From Alphaproteobacteria bacterium (GTDB lineage Bacteria; Pseudomonadota; Alphaproteobacteria; TMED109), in the NCBI GenBank assembly GCA_021296265.1, contig JAGWAT010000019.1:960-50727 (forward strand): 49,768 bases of DNA. Reading direction: 5' to 3'. Position 1 is the stretch's first letter; each line of letters opens with the position of its first letter. A program made the translations under genes and the position numbers. The notes under the pieces were generated by a model that was not told the origin of the DNA, searched no databases, and saw only the letters and a list, made by a program, of their open reading frames with translations. Of this stretch, positions 1-8,204 are shown piece by piece.

Positions 1-345
1 GGTGCGATCGCGGGTCCAAGCGGCGGATACCTGATCGGGTACCTGCCGGCCGCCTGGCTGATCGGGCGCCTGGCAGAACGCGGTTGGGACCGCACCGTCG
101 GTCGCACCGCGCTGGCGATGTTGGCGGGCAACGTCGCGCTCTACGTGCCCGGGTTGTTGTGGCTCGGGTGGCACCTGTCGGGGCTGCCGGTGGAGGAACT
201 GGGCGATCACTCGTTCGTGATGGTGGTCCTGTGGGCCGGCCTGCTTCCGTTCATTCCGGGAGACGCGATCAAACTCGCCCTGGCCGCAGTGGTCATGCCG
301 CTGGGCTGGAAGCTGGCCCGGAGGAAGGTCGATCCGGCGATCTGA
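1..345 (+). CDS. bioY: BioY-family biotin transporter substrate-binding subunit (3' end only)
   Basis: Partial gene: the frame is open at the left edge and ends at TGA 343-345, leaving about 114 residues. The start of the fragment (GPSGGYLIGYLPAAWLIGRL) and the late FIPGDAIKLALAA segment are the glycine-rich helix and conserved C-terminal signature of BioY, the membrane S-component of biotin ECF transporters. Hydrophobic segments alternate with short loops, and the tail is basic (KLARRKVD), as expected for a cytoplasmic C terminus. Whether bioM and bioN accompany it cannot be seen. It runs convergently to recA, with a hairpin in the 55 nt between them. The family is clear; biotin specificity is taken from the family. 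Confidence 0.85.
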   Translation, partial: GAIAGPSGGYLIGYLPAAWLIGRLAERGWDRTVGRTALAMLAGNVALYVPGLLWLGWHLSGLPVEELGDHSFVMVVLWAGLLPFIPGDAIKLALAAVVMPLGWKLARRKVDPAI

Positions 346-373
346 ACCCGGGGGTTTGTCGGGCGGCGATGTA

Positions 374-393
374 GCCGGCGCCTCGGCGCCGGC
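374..393. terminator. Hairpin between convergent bioY and recA
   Basis: A perfect 9-bp inverted repeat (GCCGGCGCC, then TC, then GGCGCCGGC) lies between the bioY stop and the recA stop. It is very GC-rich and has no U-run on either side. It can act for both converging genes, but termination is inferred only from position and stability. Confidence 0.5.
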
Positions 394-400
394 AGCGCCG

Positions 401-1477
401 TCAGGCTGACAGGTCGACGGGGTTCGACGGTTCCCGGGCTTCCGCGACCGGCCCCAGGCCTTCTGCTTCACGAATAGCGGTTTCGATGCGAGCCGCGACA
501 CCCGCACGTTCGTGCAGGTAGGCCTTGGCGTTTTCGCGGCCCTGCCCGATCCGTTCACTGTCGTACGAGTACCAGGATCCGGCCTTCTCGATCACCCCAT
601 GCTTCACGCCGAGATCGAGCATCTCGCCCAGCTTGGAGATGCCTTCCCCATACATGATGTCGAACTCCACCGTCTTGAATGGAGGGGCCATCTTGTTCTT
701 GACGACCCGAACACGCGTCTGATTGCCGACCACGTCCGCGCCATTCTTGATCTGCCCGATTCTCCGGATATCGAGACGTACCGACGCATAGAACTTCAGG
801 GCATTGCCGCCGGACGTGGTTTCCGGGCTGCCGTACATCACGCCCACCTTCATGCGGATCTGGTTGATGAAGATCACGATCGTCCGGGACTTGGAGATGG
901 AGCCCGTCAGCTTGCGCAATGCCTGGCTCATGAGGCGGGCCTGGAGGCCGACATGCGTGTCGCCCATCTCGCCCTCGAGTTCGGCCCGCGGGACCAGGGC
1001 GGCCACGCTGTCGATGACGAGCACGTCGATCGCACCCGAACGCACGAGACTGTCGGCGATTTCCAAGGCCTGCTCGCCGGCGTCCGGCTGGGACAGGAGT
1101 AGCTCCTCGACGTTCACCCCGAGCCGCTGCGCGTACATGGGGTCCAGCGCGTGTTCCGCGTCGACAAAGGCGCAGATGCCGCCGGTTTTCTGGGCTTCGG
1201 CAATCGTGTGCAGCGCAAGCGTCGTCTTTCCCGAGCTCTCGGGGCCATAGATTTCGACGACCCGGCCGCGCGGGAGGCCGCCGATGCCAAGCGCCACGTC
1301 GAGGCCGACCGAACCCGTGGAGACGGCCTCAACCTGGATCGCGCGGTCCGTTCCCAGGCGCATGATCGAACCGGCGCCAAAATTCCGTTCAATGTCTTTC
1401 AGTGCGGCATCAAGATTGCGTTGCCGATCGTCGGTCGAGGAACTCACATCAATCACCTTGAGATGGTTTGCAGCCAT
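401..1477 (-). CDS. recA: RecA recombinase
   Basis: 358-residue RecA, the ATP-dependent strand-exchange protein and LexA co-protease of the SOS response. The Walker A motif GPESSGKT is at residues 78-85, and the core contains the expected FINQIR, EGEMGD and [13 protein letters not shown] segments. The start is ATG 1475-1477, giving [12 protein letters not shown]. An AAGGACG ribosome site lies about 8 nt upstream, whereas the longer in-frame extension to 1534 has no family resemblance and overlaps the promoter region. The acidic C-terminal tail is short. The gene is monocistronic, convergent with bioY, and has its own sigma70-like promoter upstream. Confidence 0.97.
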   Translation of the reverse strand: MAANHLKVIDVSSSTDDRQRNLDAALKDIERNFGAGSIMRLGTDRAIQVEAVSTGSVGLDVALGIGGLPRGRVVEIYGPESSGKTTLALHTIAEAQKTGGICAFVDAEHALDPMYAQRLGVNVEELLLSQPDAGEQALEIADSLVRSGAIDVLVIDSVAALVPRAELEGEMGDTHVGLQARLMSQALRKLTGSISKSRTIVIFINQIRMKVGVMYGSPETTSGGNALKFYASVRLDIRRIGQIKNGADVVGNQTRVRVVKNKMAPPFKTVEFDIMYGEGISKLGEMLDLGVKHGVIEKAGSWYSYDSERIGQGRENAKAYLHERAGVAARIETAIREAEGLGPVAEAREPSNPVDLSA

Positions 1478-1540
1478 TCTAGTCGTCCTTCGTCTTGACA
1501 CGAGACTCGCACAGAGCCTGGATCGTGTTCCCAAGCAAAG

Positions 1541-1569
1541 AGAATACTATGGCAACATCTAGGTATCAA
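1541..1569 (-). promoter_or_regulatory. Candidate recA sigma70 promoter with overlapping SOS-like box
   Basis: Reading toward recA there is TTGATA (1564-1569), a 17-nt spacer, and TATTCT (1541-1546), close to TTGACA-17-TATAAT and 64 nt before the ATG. Over the -10 lies GAAT-N7-CAAC (1542-1556, plus-strand reading). It matches 6 of 8 positions of the alphaproteobacterial LexA direct-repeat box GAACN7GAAC. The promoter is well supported by spacing; the LexA box is degenerate and tentative. Confidence 0.5.
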
Positions 1570-1918
1570 CAGGAGAAACATTCGTGTCCATTCTGAAGAT
1601 GGCGCGGCGATGTCCCAGGCCTTGACCACGAGTCCTGCGCGTGGATGCTGCCAGTTCCCATCTCGGAGCGTCGGCAGTGGCTGCCCCGGCGCGCTTCACC
1701 GCCGGTCCCGGGCCCGCCCGCCGCGCTCGATCCCCGGCCCACACGGGGACGAAACCCTCCGGTTGCCGGCGGCCGCCCGGAGCCGTTCGTGCTGAGCCGG
1801 CGGACTTGATCACGAGGCGCAGGGGGTGTACCGCTCGCCGGATGGCGGAACGGCTGACCGGTCACGATGCGGGCCCCGGAGGCTCGGCCTCCGGCATGAC
1901 CGCGTCCGCGTTCGGCCC
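1570..1918. other. Intergenic region, no gene recognised
   Basis: Together with 1478-1569 this separates divergent recA and the alpha/beta hydrolase gene. Short open frames exist on both strands, but they are arginine/proline-rich GC-composition frames without recognisable domains. I see no RNA motif. The region presumably carries the hydrolase promoter. Confidence 0.4.
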
Positions 1919-2809
1919 ATGAACGATTTCTTGCAGCACCGGACGGCGTCGCTGCGGCAGGTCGCCATGCACTACGTCTCGGGCGGCGGCACCGGCGAGA
2001 CGATTGTGCTGCTGCATGGCTGGCCGCAAACCTGGTATGCGTGGCGGCGGGTCATTCCGCGGCTCGCGGGAGCGGGCTATGCCGTGGTCGCGCCCGACCT
2101 TCGCGGTCTCGGGGACACCTCCCGGCCGGCCGCCGGATACGACAGCGGTACCGTGGCCCGTGATGTCCTGGAACTGATGCAGGACCACCTTGGCGTGCCG
2201 CGCTTTCATCTTGCCGGCCATGACTGGGGCGGCGCGGTGGCATTTGCCGTGGCCGCCGCGGCCCCGGCCGCCGTGCGATCCCTCGCGGTCGTCGATGTGA
2301 CGGTGCCCGGACTGGGACCGGACCTGTCGCAGGGTGGGCGACGATGGCATCACGCGTTTCACATGACCCCCGACCTGCCGGAGGCTCTCACGGAGGGTCG
2401 GGAACGCGTCTATCTGGGCTGGTTCTACCGCGCTTTTTCGCAGGAGGCGGGCGCCATCGATCCAGCGGCGGTCGACGAGTACCTGCGGACCTATGGCCGC
2501 CCAGGCGCCCTCGGCGCGAGCTTCGCGTACTATCGCTGCATCCCTGACACCGTCGCCGCCAACCGGGCCCTCGCGGAGAGCGGGTTTCGGCTCCCGATGC
2601 CGGTGCTCGCCATCGGCGGAGGCTCCACGGAGGCACGGGGCCGGGCCCGTGAGCCGGCGATCTCGCTGCGGACGATCGCGGACGACGTGACGGAGGTCGT
2701 GATCGCCGACTGCGGACATTTCGTGCCGGAAGAACAGCCTGCTGTCCTCGCGGGGTCCCTGCTGGCGTTCATCGGCCGGCTAGGGGGTCTCGACGCGGCG
2801 GCCTGTTGA
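1919..2809 (+). CDS. Alpha/beta hydrolase, epoxide hydrolase / haloalkane dehalogenase-like
   Basis: 296-residue soluble alpha/beta-fold hydrolase. It has the oxyanion-hole HGWPQTW motif and APDLRGLGDTSRP. The nucleophile elbow is GHDWGG with Asp as nucleophile, which is typical of soluble epoxide hydrolases and haloalkane/haloacetate dehalogenases rather than Ser esterases. The late IADCGHFVPEEQP segment supplies the catalytic His. The start is placed at MNDFLQHRTASL because the 31 residues upstream in frame look like noncoding translation. It is followed by a convergent haloacid dehalogenase-like gene, so a dehalogenation theme is possible, but no substrate can be assigned. Confidence 0.82.
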   Translation: MNDFLQHRTASLRQVAMHYVSGGGTGETIVLLHGWPQTWYAWRRVIPRLAGAGYAVVAPDLRGLGDTSRPAAGYDSGTVARDVLELMQDHLGVPRFHLAGHDWGGAVAFAVAAAAPAAVRSLAVVDVTVPGLGPDLSQGGRRWHHAFHMTPDLPEALTEGRERVYLGWFYRAFSQEAGAIDPAAVDEYLRTYGRPGALGASFAYYRCIPDTVAANRALAESGFRLPMPVLAIGGGSTEARGRAREPAISLRTIADDVTEVVIADCGHFVPEEQPAVLAGSLLAFIGRLGGLDAAAC

Positions 2810-2833
2810 TGCCCCGGCCGGAGTCGCGTTCGG

Positions 2834-3562
2834 TCAGCAGCCGAGTTGGGCGGCGAGATCAAGGAAGTCGCCAGCCACGATGTCCCAGTCGCCGTCAGGA
2901 CCCAAATCCGACACCTGCTCCGGTCCGTATTCGGTTGGCCGGGATACGAACGCCGTGCGCATGCCGCGCGCACGCGCGGCGCGCAGGTCGTCGTTGTGGG
3001 CGGCGACCATCATGGTCTCCCGCGGCACGAGGCCGAGCATCCTGATCGTGGTGTCGTACACCTCGGCGCGGGGTTTGTACTGTCGCGCCATTTCCGCACC
3101 CAGTGGCGCGTCCCATGGCAATCCGGCGTGTCGTGCCATGTTGACGATCAGTGCGACATGACCGTTCGAGAGCGCTGCGAGCAGGAAACGTTGACGCAGT
3201 CGATGCATGCCCTCGCGCGCGTCCGGCCAGCCGTCCAGCCGGTGCCACACCCGGTTGAGGTGGTCGCGTTCGTCCCCGTCCAGGCCCGATAGTCCGAAGC
3301 GTCGCAGCAGTTCGTCGAGGATTTCCCGATGCAGGATGTCCAGATGCACGTAGGCGCGCCCCCCCTCGCGCACTGGCGTCATCGCCGGCTGGTAGCCGGC
3401 GCGCCAGGCGTCGGCGAATCCCGCGCAATCGATTTCGAGGCCCTTGGCCGTGCAGAGCCTCTCGCATTCACGGATCACCGATCCGCGCCAGTCGACCACG
3501 GTACCGAACACGTCGAAGCAGAGTGCCTTGACCGCGGCCACGGATTCGAGGCTGCCCTTCAT
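2834..3562 (-). CDS. Haloacid dehalogenase, type II (HAD superfamily)
   Basis: 242 residues, the usual length for (S)-2-haloacid dehalogenases. Motif I is CFDVFGTVVDWRGS (the nucleophilic Asp is the D of FDVFG), motif II is LSNGH, motif III lies around RQYKPRAEVYD (Lys), and the last motif is AAHNDDLRAARARG. This combination is typical of type II haloacid dehalogenases, which hydrolyse short 2-haloalkanoic acids; related proteins are generic phosphatases. It runs convergently toward the alpha/beta hydrolase, 24 nt away, so the two are not one transcript. Substrate unproven. Confidence 0.83.
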   Translation of the reverse strand: MKGSLESVAAVKALCFDVFGTVVDWRGSVIRECERLCTAKGLEIDCAGFADAWRAGYQPAMTPVREGGRAYVHLDILHREILDELLRRFGLSGLDGDERDHLNRVWHRLDGWPDAREGMHRLRQRFLLAALSNGHVALIVNMARHAGLPWDAPLGAEMARQYKPRAEVYDTTIRMLGLVPRETMMVAAHNDDLRAARARGMRTAFVSRPTEYGPEQVSDLGPDGDWDIVAGDFLDLAAQLGC

Positions 3563-4089
3563 CGGTCTGTCTCCCTCTCACCAGCGGGCCGGGACGCTAC
3601 AACACCCGCGCCGTCGCTGCTCGCCCGTGCGGGCAGGCGGTCGCCGGCCACGAGGGTCTCGCCGAGGCCGGCGAATCCGGCGGACCGATCTCGGGACGGC
3701 ACGGCCCCGGCGCGTTGTGCGGCGTTGCGAACCGGTCGGAAAAAGTTAACGTCGCCGAGCGAACCGCCCGCCTTTTGCGGGACTCCCGCATGGCGGTCGT
3801 CGTCACGGTCGGTTGCGGAAGATGTCGTGCGTCTGTTCGGATGTCGTGCGCGCCTCCATGCCGATCAACGCCGTGGTGACAGGCCGCGGGAGACGTGAGA
3901 ATGTCGGCCAGCTGGTGACTAAGATGGCGGTACAGTCCGGCTTTTCCTCCTGCGATCGGGTGCGCCGGTGAAGGAACGTCGGTACCGCTGCCAACCCCGA
4001 CGCAGGGTTCAGCAGAAAGCCAGGTCATGTACGAGCCCCTTAACCGCCGTGAAGGCGCCGCCGGTGCGTAGCTGCGGGAACTGGTTGCG
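3563..4089. other. Intergenic region with small stem, no gene recognised
   Basis: 527 nt between a minus-strand HAD gene and the plus-strand chorismate mutase gene. Neither strand gives a frame with domain character. A 6-bp stem (CGTCGG 3977-3982 with CCGACG 3997-4002) lies about 90 nt before the chorismate mutase start and could belong to a structured leader. I could not match it to a known riboswitch class. In-frame TAG 4069-4071 blocks an upstream extension of the next gene. Confidence 0.35.
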
Positions 4090-4860
4090 ATGAAGGGTGA
4101 GATGCGGCTGGATGACCTGCGCCTAGAGATCGACGACGTTGACGATCGCATCCATGACCTGCTGATGCGCCGTGCCGAGATCGCATCCATGGTGGGTGAG
4201 TCCAAGCGGAAGCAGGCCGGCGACGGTGCGGCCCGGCTGTTTCGTCCGGCCCGGGAGGCGCGGGTACTCCGTCGATTGCTGGCCCGCCATCATGGTCCGC
4301 TGCCCCGCGCCGTGCTGCAGGATGTCTGGCGCGCGATTATCGCCGGCAACCTGCTGCTGCAGGGAACGATGACCGTGGCCGCGACGCCCGGCGTGAGTGC
4401 GCGACTTGCCCGCGACCATTTCGGGTCGTGCGTCGGCCTGCAGGAGACTCCGGCCGCCGGGGCGGCGCTCGACGCGGTCAGCCAGGGGCGGGCGGCGGTT
4501 GCGGTGCTGCCATTTCCCGGCTGTCCCGCCAGCGGCAGTTCAGCCTGGTGGCCGGCGTTGGCGGAGCATCCGGGTCTCCACATCGTTGGCCAGATTCCGG
4601 TGCTTCGGTCTGCGTCGTCGCCGACCGCCGCCCTGGTCGCCGAACAGGGCCTCGAACCATCCGATGTGGACATGACGCTCGTCCTGACATCCGCGGCGAC
4701 GATTCCCTCAGGTGACGATGCCCCTTCCGTTCTGGCCACCGCGACACGCAGCGAGGGCCCGCTTCGCTTCGTTGCGCTCGATGGCTATGTGCCCGTCGTG
4801 CCAAGCTGGGCCGGGCCGGAGGCACGGATTGCCGGCGTGGTAGCGGCCGCTCTGACATGA
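4090..4860 (+). CDS. Chorismate mutase (AroQ) with a C-terminal prephenate-dehydratase-like domain
   Basis: 256 residues. The first ~90 form an AroQ-type chorismate mutase helix bundle: RLEIDDVDDRIHDLLMRRAEIA, then ESKRK, then REARVLRRLLARH, supplying the Arg/Lys residues that bind chorismate. Residues ~95-256 (from MTVAATPGVSARLARDHFG) look like an alpha/beta ligand-binding fold similar to a prephenate dehydratase half. I see no clear catalytic Thr motif, so the second domain may be regulatory. The gene overlaps tyrA by 4 nt (ATGA), consistent with coupled tyrosine/phenylalanine synthesis. An alternative start at 4102 has AAGG closer upstream. The first domain is solid; the second is inference. 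Confidence 0.78.
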   Translation: MKGEMRLDDLRLEIDDVDDRIHDLLMRRAEIASMVGESKRKQAGDGAARLFRPAREARVLRRLLARHHGPLPRAVLQDVWRAIIAGNLLLQGTMTVAATPGVSARLARDHFGSCVGLQETPAAGAALDAVSQGRAAVAVLPFPGCPASGSSAWWPALAEHPGLHIVGQIPVLRSASSPTAALVAEQGLEPSDVDMTLVLTSAATIPSGDDAPSVLATATRSEGPLRFVALDGYVPVVPSWAGPEARIAGVVAAALT

Positions 4861-5747
4861 CCCGCCCGGAGTCCCTGTTCTCCCGGGTCGCCTATATCGG
4901 CTGCGGCCTCATCAACAGCTCGCTTGCCCGGGCGCTGACTGCCGCGGGCGCGGTGGAGCACCAGGTGGCGTTTGCCCGCACCCAGGCGACACGCGATCGC
5001 GTGCGCGAACTCGGGATCGTGGATTCGGTGGCCGAGGCGCCGGATGTGGCGGTTCGGGGTGCCGACCTCGTCGTGATCGGCACACCGGTCTCGGCGTACG
5101 GCGACGTTGCCGCCGCGATTGCGCCGGCGCTGCAGCCGGGCGCGATCGTGACCGACGTTGGGTCGGTGAAGACCGCGGTAATCCGGGCGGTCGCCCCGCA
5201 CTTGCCGGCCGGGGTTCATTTCGTGCCGGGCCATCCCATCGCCGGGACGGAGAATTCCGGTCCGGATGCGGGCTTCGCGGAACTGTTCCAAAGTCGCTGG
5301 TGTGTCTTGACGCCCTCACCCGCCACGGACGGTGCAGCCGTGGCGATGGTGCGCCGGATGTGGGAAACGGTCGGGATGCACGTGGATGAGATGGACGCGG
5401 AGCACCACGACAGGGTCCTCGCCATTACCTCGCATGTGCCGCATCTGATTGCCTTCTCCATCGTCGGGACGGTCACCCTTCTGGAAGAACACCTCCAATC
5501 GGAGGTGATGAAGTACGCGGCGGGGGGCTTCCGGGATTTCACGCGGATTGCCGCCAGTGATCCGCAGATGTGGCGCGACATCTTTCTCGGCAACAAAGAC
5601 GCTGTGCTGGAAATGGTCGCGCGGGCGACCGAGGATCTCGCCGGGCTGCAGCGGCTCATCCGCCATGAGGACGGTGACGCTCTCATCAAGCTCATCACCC
5701 GGACTCGCGAAGTCCGTCAGGGTGTGATCGCCTTCGAACAGGACTAG
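4857..5747 (+). CDS. tyrA: Prephenate/arogenate dehydrogenase
   Basis: 296 residues, NAD(P)-dependent oxidative decarboxylation in the last steps of tyrosine synthesis. The Rossmann motif YIGCGLINSSLARAL is near the N terminus, followed by GTPVSAYGDV, TDVGSVK and PGHPIAGTENSGPD. The helical domain has MDAEHHDRVLAITSHVPHL, including the catalytic/substrate histidines of TyrA. The start overlaps the chorismate mutase stop by 4 nt, indicating translational coupling. The 3' end overlaps the convergent DUF2125 gene by 53 nt. There is no ACT domain. Prephenate versus arogenate preference cannot be read from sequence. Confidence 0.93.
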   Translation: MTRPESLFSRVAYIGCGLINSSLARALTAAGAVEHQVAFARTQATRDRVRELGIVDSVAEAPDVAVRGADLVVIGTPVSAYGDVAAAIAPALQPGAIVTDVGSVKTAVIRAVAPHLPAGVHFVPGHPIAGTENSGPDAGFAELFQSRWCVLTPSPATDGAAVAMVRRMWETVGMHVDEMDAEHHDRVLAITSHVPHLIAFSIVGTVTLLEEHLQSEVMKYAAGGFRDFTRIAASDPQMWRDIFLGNKDAVLEMVARATEDLAGLQRLIRHEDGDALIKLITRTREVRQGVIAFEQD

Positions 5748-6717
5748 CCGCCGACACCGGCACCAAAGGTGGGACCCGCAGCAGCGGGATCCCCGCGACG
5801 GTGACCTTGCCGTCCTGCACGGTAACCGGGAACGTGGCCTCGGCCGTCTCGTGTCCAGCCTCGACCAATGCCGCTTCCGCGGCGCGGGCGGCTGCCGGCG
5901 ACGTCCATCCCTGGTCTTCGAGGAACCTGATCGCGCCCGGAAAATTCTCGGTACGCAATGTGAACGCACCGAGCGGCCGCCCGGCGCCGTCGAGGGTGGC
6001 CGTGCCCTGGGCGTCGCCCTGCAGCGGCCCCCAGGCGAAGGCGAGGCGGGACACCTCGAGGACGCCCCCGGCATGTGCCCAGCGCGCCGGGTCGGCCAGT
6101 GCCGGAAGATCGGGTGCCGGCGCGACGGTGCCCTCGAGCAGCGCGTACTGGAAGTCGGGTCGGGTGGGGACGCTGCGATCGGTGAAACGGCCATCTTCCA
6201 GCCTGCTGGCGACTTCGAAACCATCGGGGGTGCGGCGGGCATGCAGCTCCATCCGGTGCAGCGACCAGCGCGTCGCCGAGAGGCCGGTGGCCTCGATCGA
6301 GATCCGCTGCAAGGCCCGGTCCCGGTCGTGGACCAGGCTCGCGCGCAGCACATCCGCCGCCAGCGCGGTTCCGTCGGGTGCGCGGCCCCACCGATGCGCG
6401 CCTCCGGCCAGTACGACCTGGTGTCGGAGATTCCAGGGCTGCACGAAGATGCGCACCCGTTCGGGGGCCCAGTGCCAGCCGTGACCGGCGGCGGTTGCGC
6501 CGCGCAGCGCCAACTCCACGCGGTAGGGGAACCCGCCGACCTCGCTCGTCCCGGGATCGAGCGCGATGCCCGCTTCCGCGCCTGCCGCGATCATCAGCGG
6601 GACGCGCGATCGCACCGCATCTGCGACGGCATGCCACCACCACGTGTAGGCACCGGCGGCAACGAGCAGGCCCGCGGCCGGCAGGAGGACGCGCAGGTTC
6701 CTGAAGAGCGCCGGCAT
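5695..6717 (-). CDS. DUF2125 family protein, membrane-anchored
   Basis: About 340 residues. An N-terminal hydrophobic anchor (LLPAAGLLVAAGAYTWWWHA) is followed by a long beta-rich region with GGFPYRVELALRG and WAPERVRIFVQPWNLRHQV, typical of DUF2125 proteins of alphaproteobacteria. The family is exported or inner-membrane tethered and of unknown function. The start is set at MPALFRNLRVLL, because the 102 residues upstream in frame overlap the SDR gene antisense-like and have low-complexity character. The end overlaps the tyrA end by 53 nt on the opposite strand. The SDR gene lies 14 nt upstream on the same strand, so they are probably co-transcribed. Confidence 0.75.
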   Translation of the reverse strand: MPALFRNLRVLLPAAGLLVAAGAYTWWWHAVADAVRSRVPLMIAAGAEAGIALDPGTSEVGGFPYRVELALRGATAAGHGWHWAPERVRIFVQPWNLRHQVVLAGGAHRWGRAPDGTALAADVLRASLVHDRDRALQRISIEATGLSATRWSLHRMELHARRTPDGFEVASRLEDGRFTDRSVPTRPDFQYALLEGTVAPAPDLPALADPARWAHAGGVLEVSRLAFAWGPLQGDAQGTATLDGAGRPLGAFTLRTENFPGAIRFLEDQGWTSPAAARAAEAALVEAGHETAEATFPVTVQDGKVTVAGIPLLRVPPLVPVSAASPVRRRSHPDGLRESG

Positions 6718-6731
6718 GCGCCCGCGCCCGC

Positions 6732-7715
6732 TCAGGCGTCGACGTAGTCCCGGATATAGGTCTCGATAATCGTGTCCACGTTGTGATCCTTGGGCAGGCC
6801 CAGCTGGGCGGAGCGGCGGTTGTCCGTCTCCTGCGGCCAGCCGGACGTGACCTTGGCAACCCGCGGGTCCGCGTCGATCGTGACCTTGCCGAGGGAGCGG
6901 TCGCCGGCCACTCGCTGCAATGCCTCCAGCATGTCGGTCACGCTCGCGGAGAGGCCCGGCACGTTCACGGTACGGTCGGGTCCGATCGCATCCCCGTCCA
7001 GCTCGGCCATCGCGATCAGGCAACCGACGCAGGTCTCATACCCGATCATCGGCATGTTGGTCTCCGCCGGTACCGGACACACGTAATCGATCCCGGCGAG
7101 CGGTTCGCGGATCACGGCGCTCGCATAGCTGGACAACGCCATGTTGGGCTTTCCGGCTCGTACGATCACAGTTGCGAGGCGGGCCGCCCGGGCATCGACA
7201 AACCCCTTGCGCGCGTAGTCGTTGACCAGGAGTTCGCCGATGGACTTGCTGACGCCGTAGGTGGTCTGCGGGCTTTGCTTGGTGAAGTCGCCCACGGGTG
7301 CGCGGACGTGGTCACCGCCGAAGGCACCCATGGTCGATGTAAACACCAGCCGGGGAGCCGACCCGACGGCGCGGGCCGCCTCGAGCACATTGCGTGTTCC
7401 TTCGACATTGGCCCGCCAGGCCCCGTCGAAGTCCTCCTCGCAGCCACCGCTGACCATCGCGCCGAGGTGAAAGATGCCGATGTCAGGCCGGTCGATGACG
7501 GCGGCCACCGAAGCGGGGTCGCCAAGATCGCCCTGCACGACGGTCGCGTCGGGGGCTTCCGATAGCGTTCCGTCCGGTACCACCGCATCGAACAGCACGA
7601 TTTCGTCGATTGCCTGACGGGTGCCGTCGGGTCCGGTGAGCTCTCCGCGCGCCCCGAGCGCCCGGGCGAGGCGACGGCCGACGAAGCCGGCGCCACCCGT
7701 GATCACGACCTTCAT
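6732..7715 (-). CDS. denD: NAD-dependent epimerase/dehydratase, D-erythronate dehydrogenase-like SDR
   Basis: 327-residue extended short-chain dehydrogenase. It has the NAD-binding TGGAGFVG motif at the N terminus, the downstream HLGAMVSGG, the TSTMGAFGG active-site Ser/Thr region, and the catalytic YGVSK (YxxxK). The sequence from SSYASAVIREPLAG through VCPVPAETNMPMIGYE matches the DenD subgroup, which oxidises D-erythronate at C2 in four-carbon acid sugar catabolism. The other genes of that pathway are not adjacent, so the physiological substrate is uncertain. It is divergent from the YciI-like gene with an 81-nt intergenic region. Confidence 0.72.
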   Translation of the reverse strand: MKVVITGGAGFVGRRLARALGARGELTGPDGTRQAIDEIVLFDAVVPDGTLSEAPDATVVQGDLGDPASVAAVIDRPDIGIFHLGAMVSGGCEEDFDGAWRANVEGTRNVLEAARAVGSAPRLVFTSTMGAFGGDHVRAPVGDFTKQSPQTTYGVSKSIGELLVNDYARKGFVDARAARLATVIVRAGKPNMALSSYASAVIREPLAGIDYVCPVPAETNMPMIGYETCVGCLIAMAELDGDAIGPDRTVNVPGLSASVTDMLEALQRVAGDRSLGKVTIDADPRVAKVTSGWPQETDNRRSAQLGLPKDHNVDTIIETYIRDYVDA

Positions 7716-7796
7716 GGATGGCCTCCTGAGGTTGTCCGTGCCCGATTGTACAGACGCCTGTAGGATTGGCGGCAGCGCCGCCCCCGGAGATCACCG

Positions 7797-8108
7797 ATGC
7801 GTTATCTCGTGCTCGCTTGGGACGGGGACGATCCCGCCGCGCCCGCCCGCCGCCAGAAGGCGCGTCCCGCCCACATCGCCTGCGCTTCGCGGCTGCAGGC
7901 CGAGGGCCGCCTCCTCGTCGGCGGCGCCCTGCTGGATGACGACGGCAACATGATCGGCACCGCGGCAGTCGCCGACTTCCCGACCCGCGAGGAACTGGAC
8001 CGGTGGATTGCCACCGACCCCTACACGACCGAGGGGGTCTGGAAACGAGTCTCGGTGACTGCCTACCGCGTGGCCGAACATTACACGCACCTCTTCCGGC
8101 CCGACTGA
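7797..8108 (+). CDS. YciI-like protein
   Basis: 103 residues with the YciI ferredoxin-like fold pattern: MRYLVLAWDG strand, RPAHIACASRLQAEGRLLVGGALLDDDGNMIGTA, then DFPTREELDRWIATDPY and a final strand. YciI proteins are small alpha-beta barrel-like dimers often linked to catabolic or regulatory roles; most have no assigned reaction. A His and the following Asp in the DPYTTEGVW region are the conserved pair. It stands alone between the divergent SDR and the helicase. Confidence 0.7.
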   Translation: MRYLVLAWDGDDPAAPARRQKARPAHIACASRLQAEGRLLVGGALLDDDGNMIGTAAVADFPTREELDRWIATDPYTTEGVWKRVSVTAYRVAEHYTHLFRPD

Positions 8109-8204
8109 GGCGCGTCTGGTCGGCAGGCGCCTCTAGGGAGCGCGGGATGGCCTTCACCGCACGGGCGTGCTGCCGACCTTCCGCCGCGGGGCGTCCGGAA
8201 GGCG

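Noticed and set aside
1559..1922. Small open frames on both strands between recA and the hydrolase
   Set aside because: Arg/Pro/Gly-rich, overlapping in several frames, overlapping the recA promoter; no family resemblance.
3900..4089. Riboswitch-like leader before chorismate mutase
   Set aside because: Only one 6-bp stem could be found; conserved cores of SAM, cobalamin, glycine, TPP or SAH riboswitches were not recognised.
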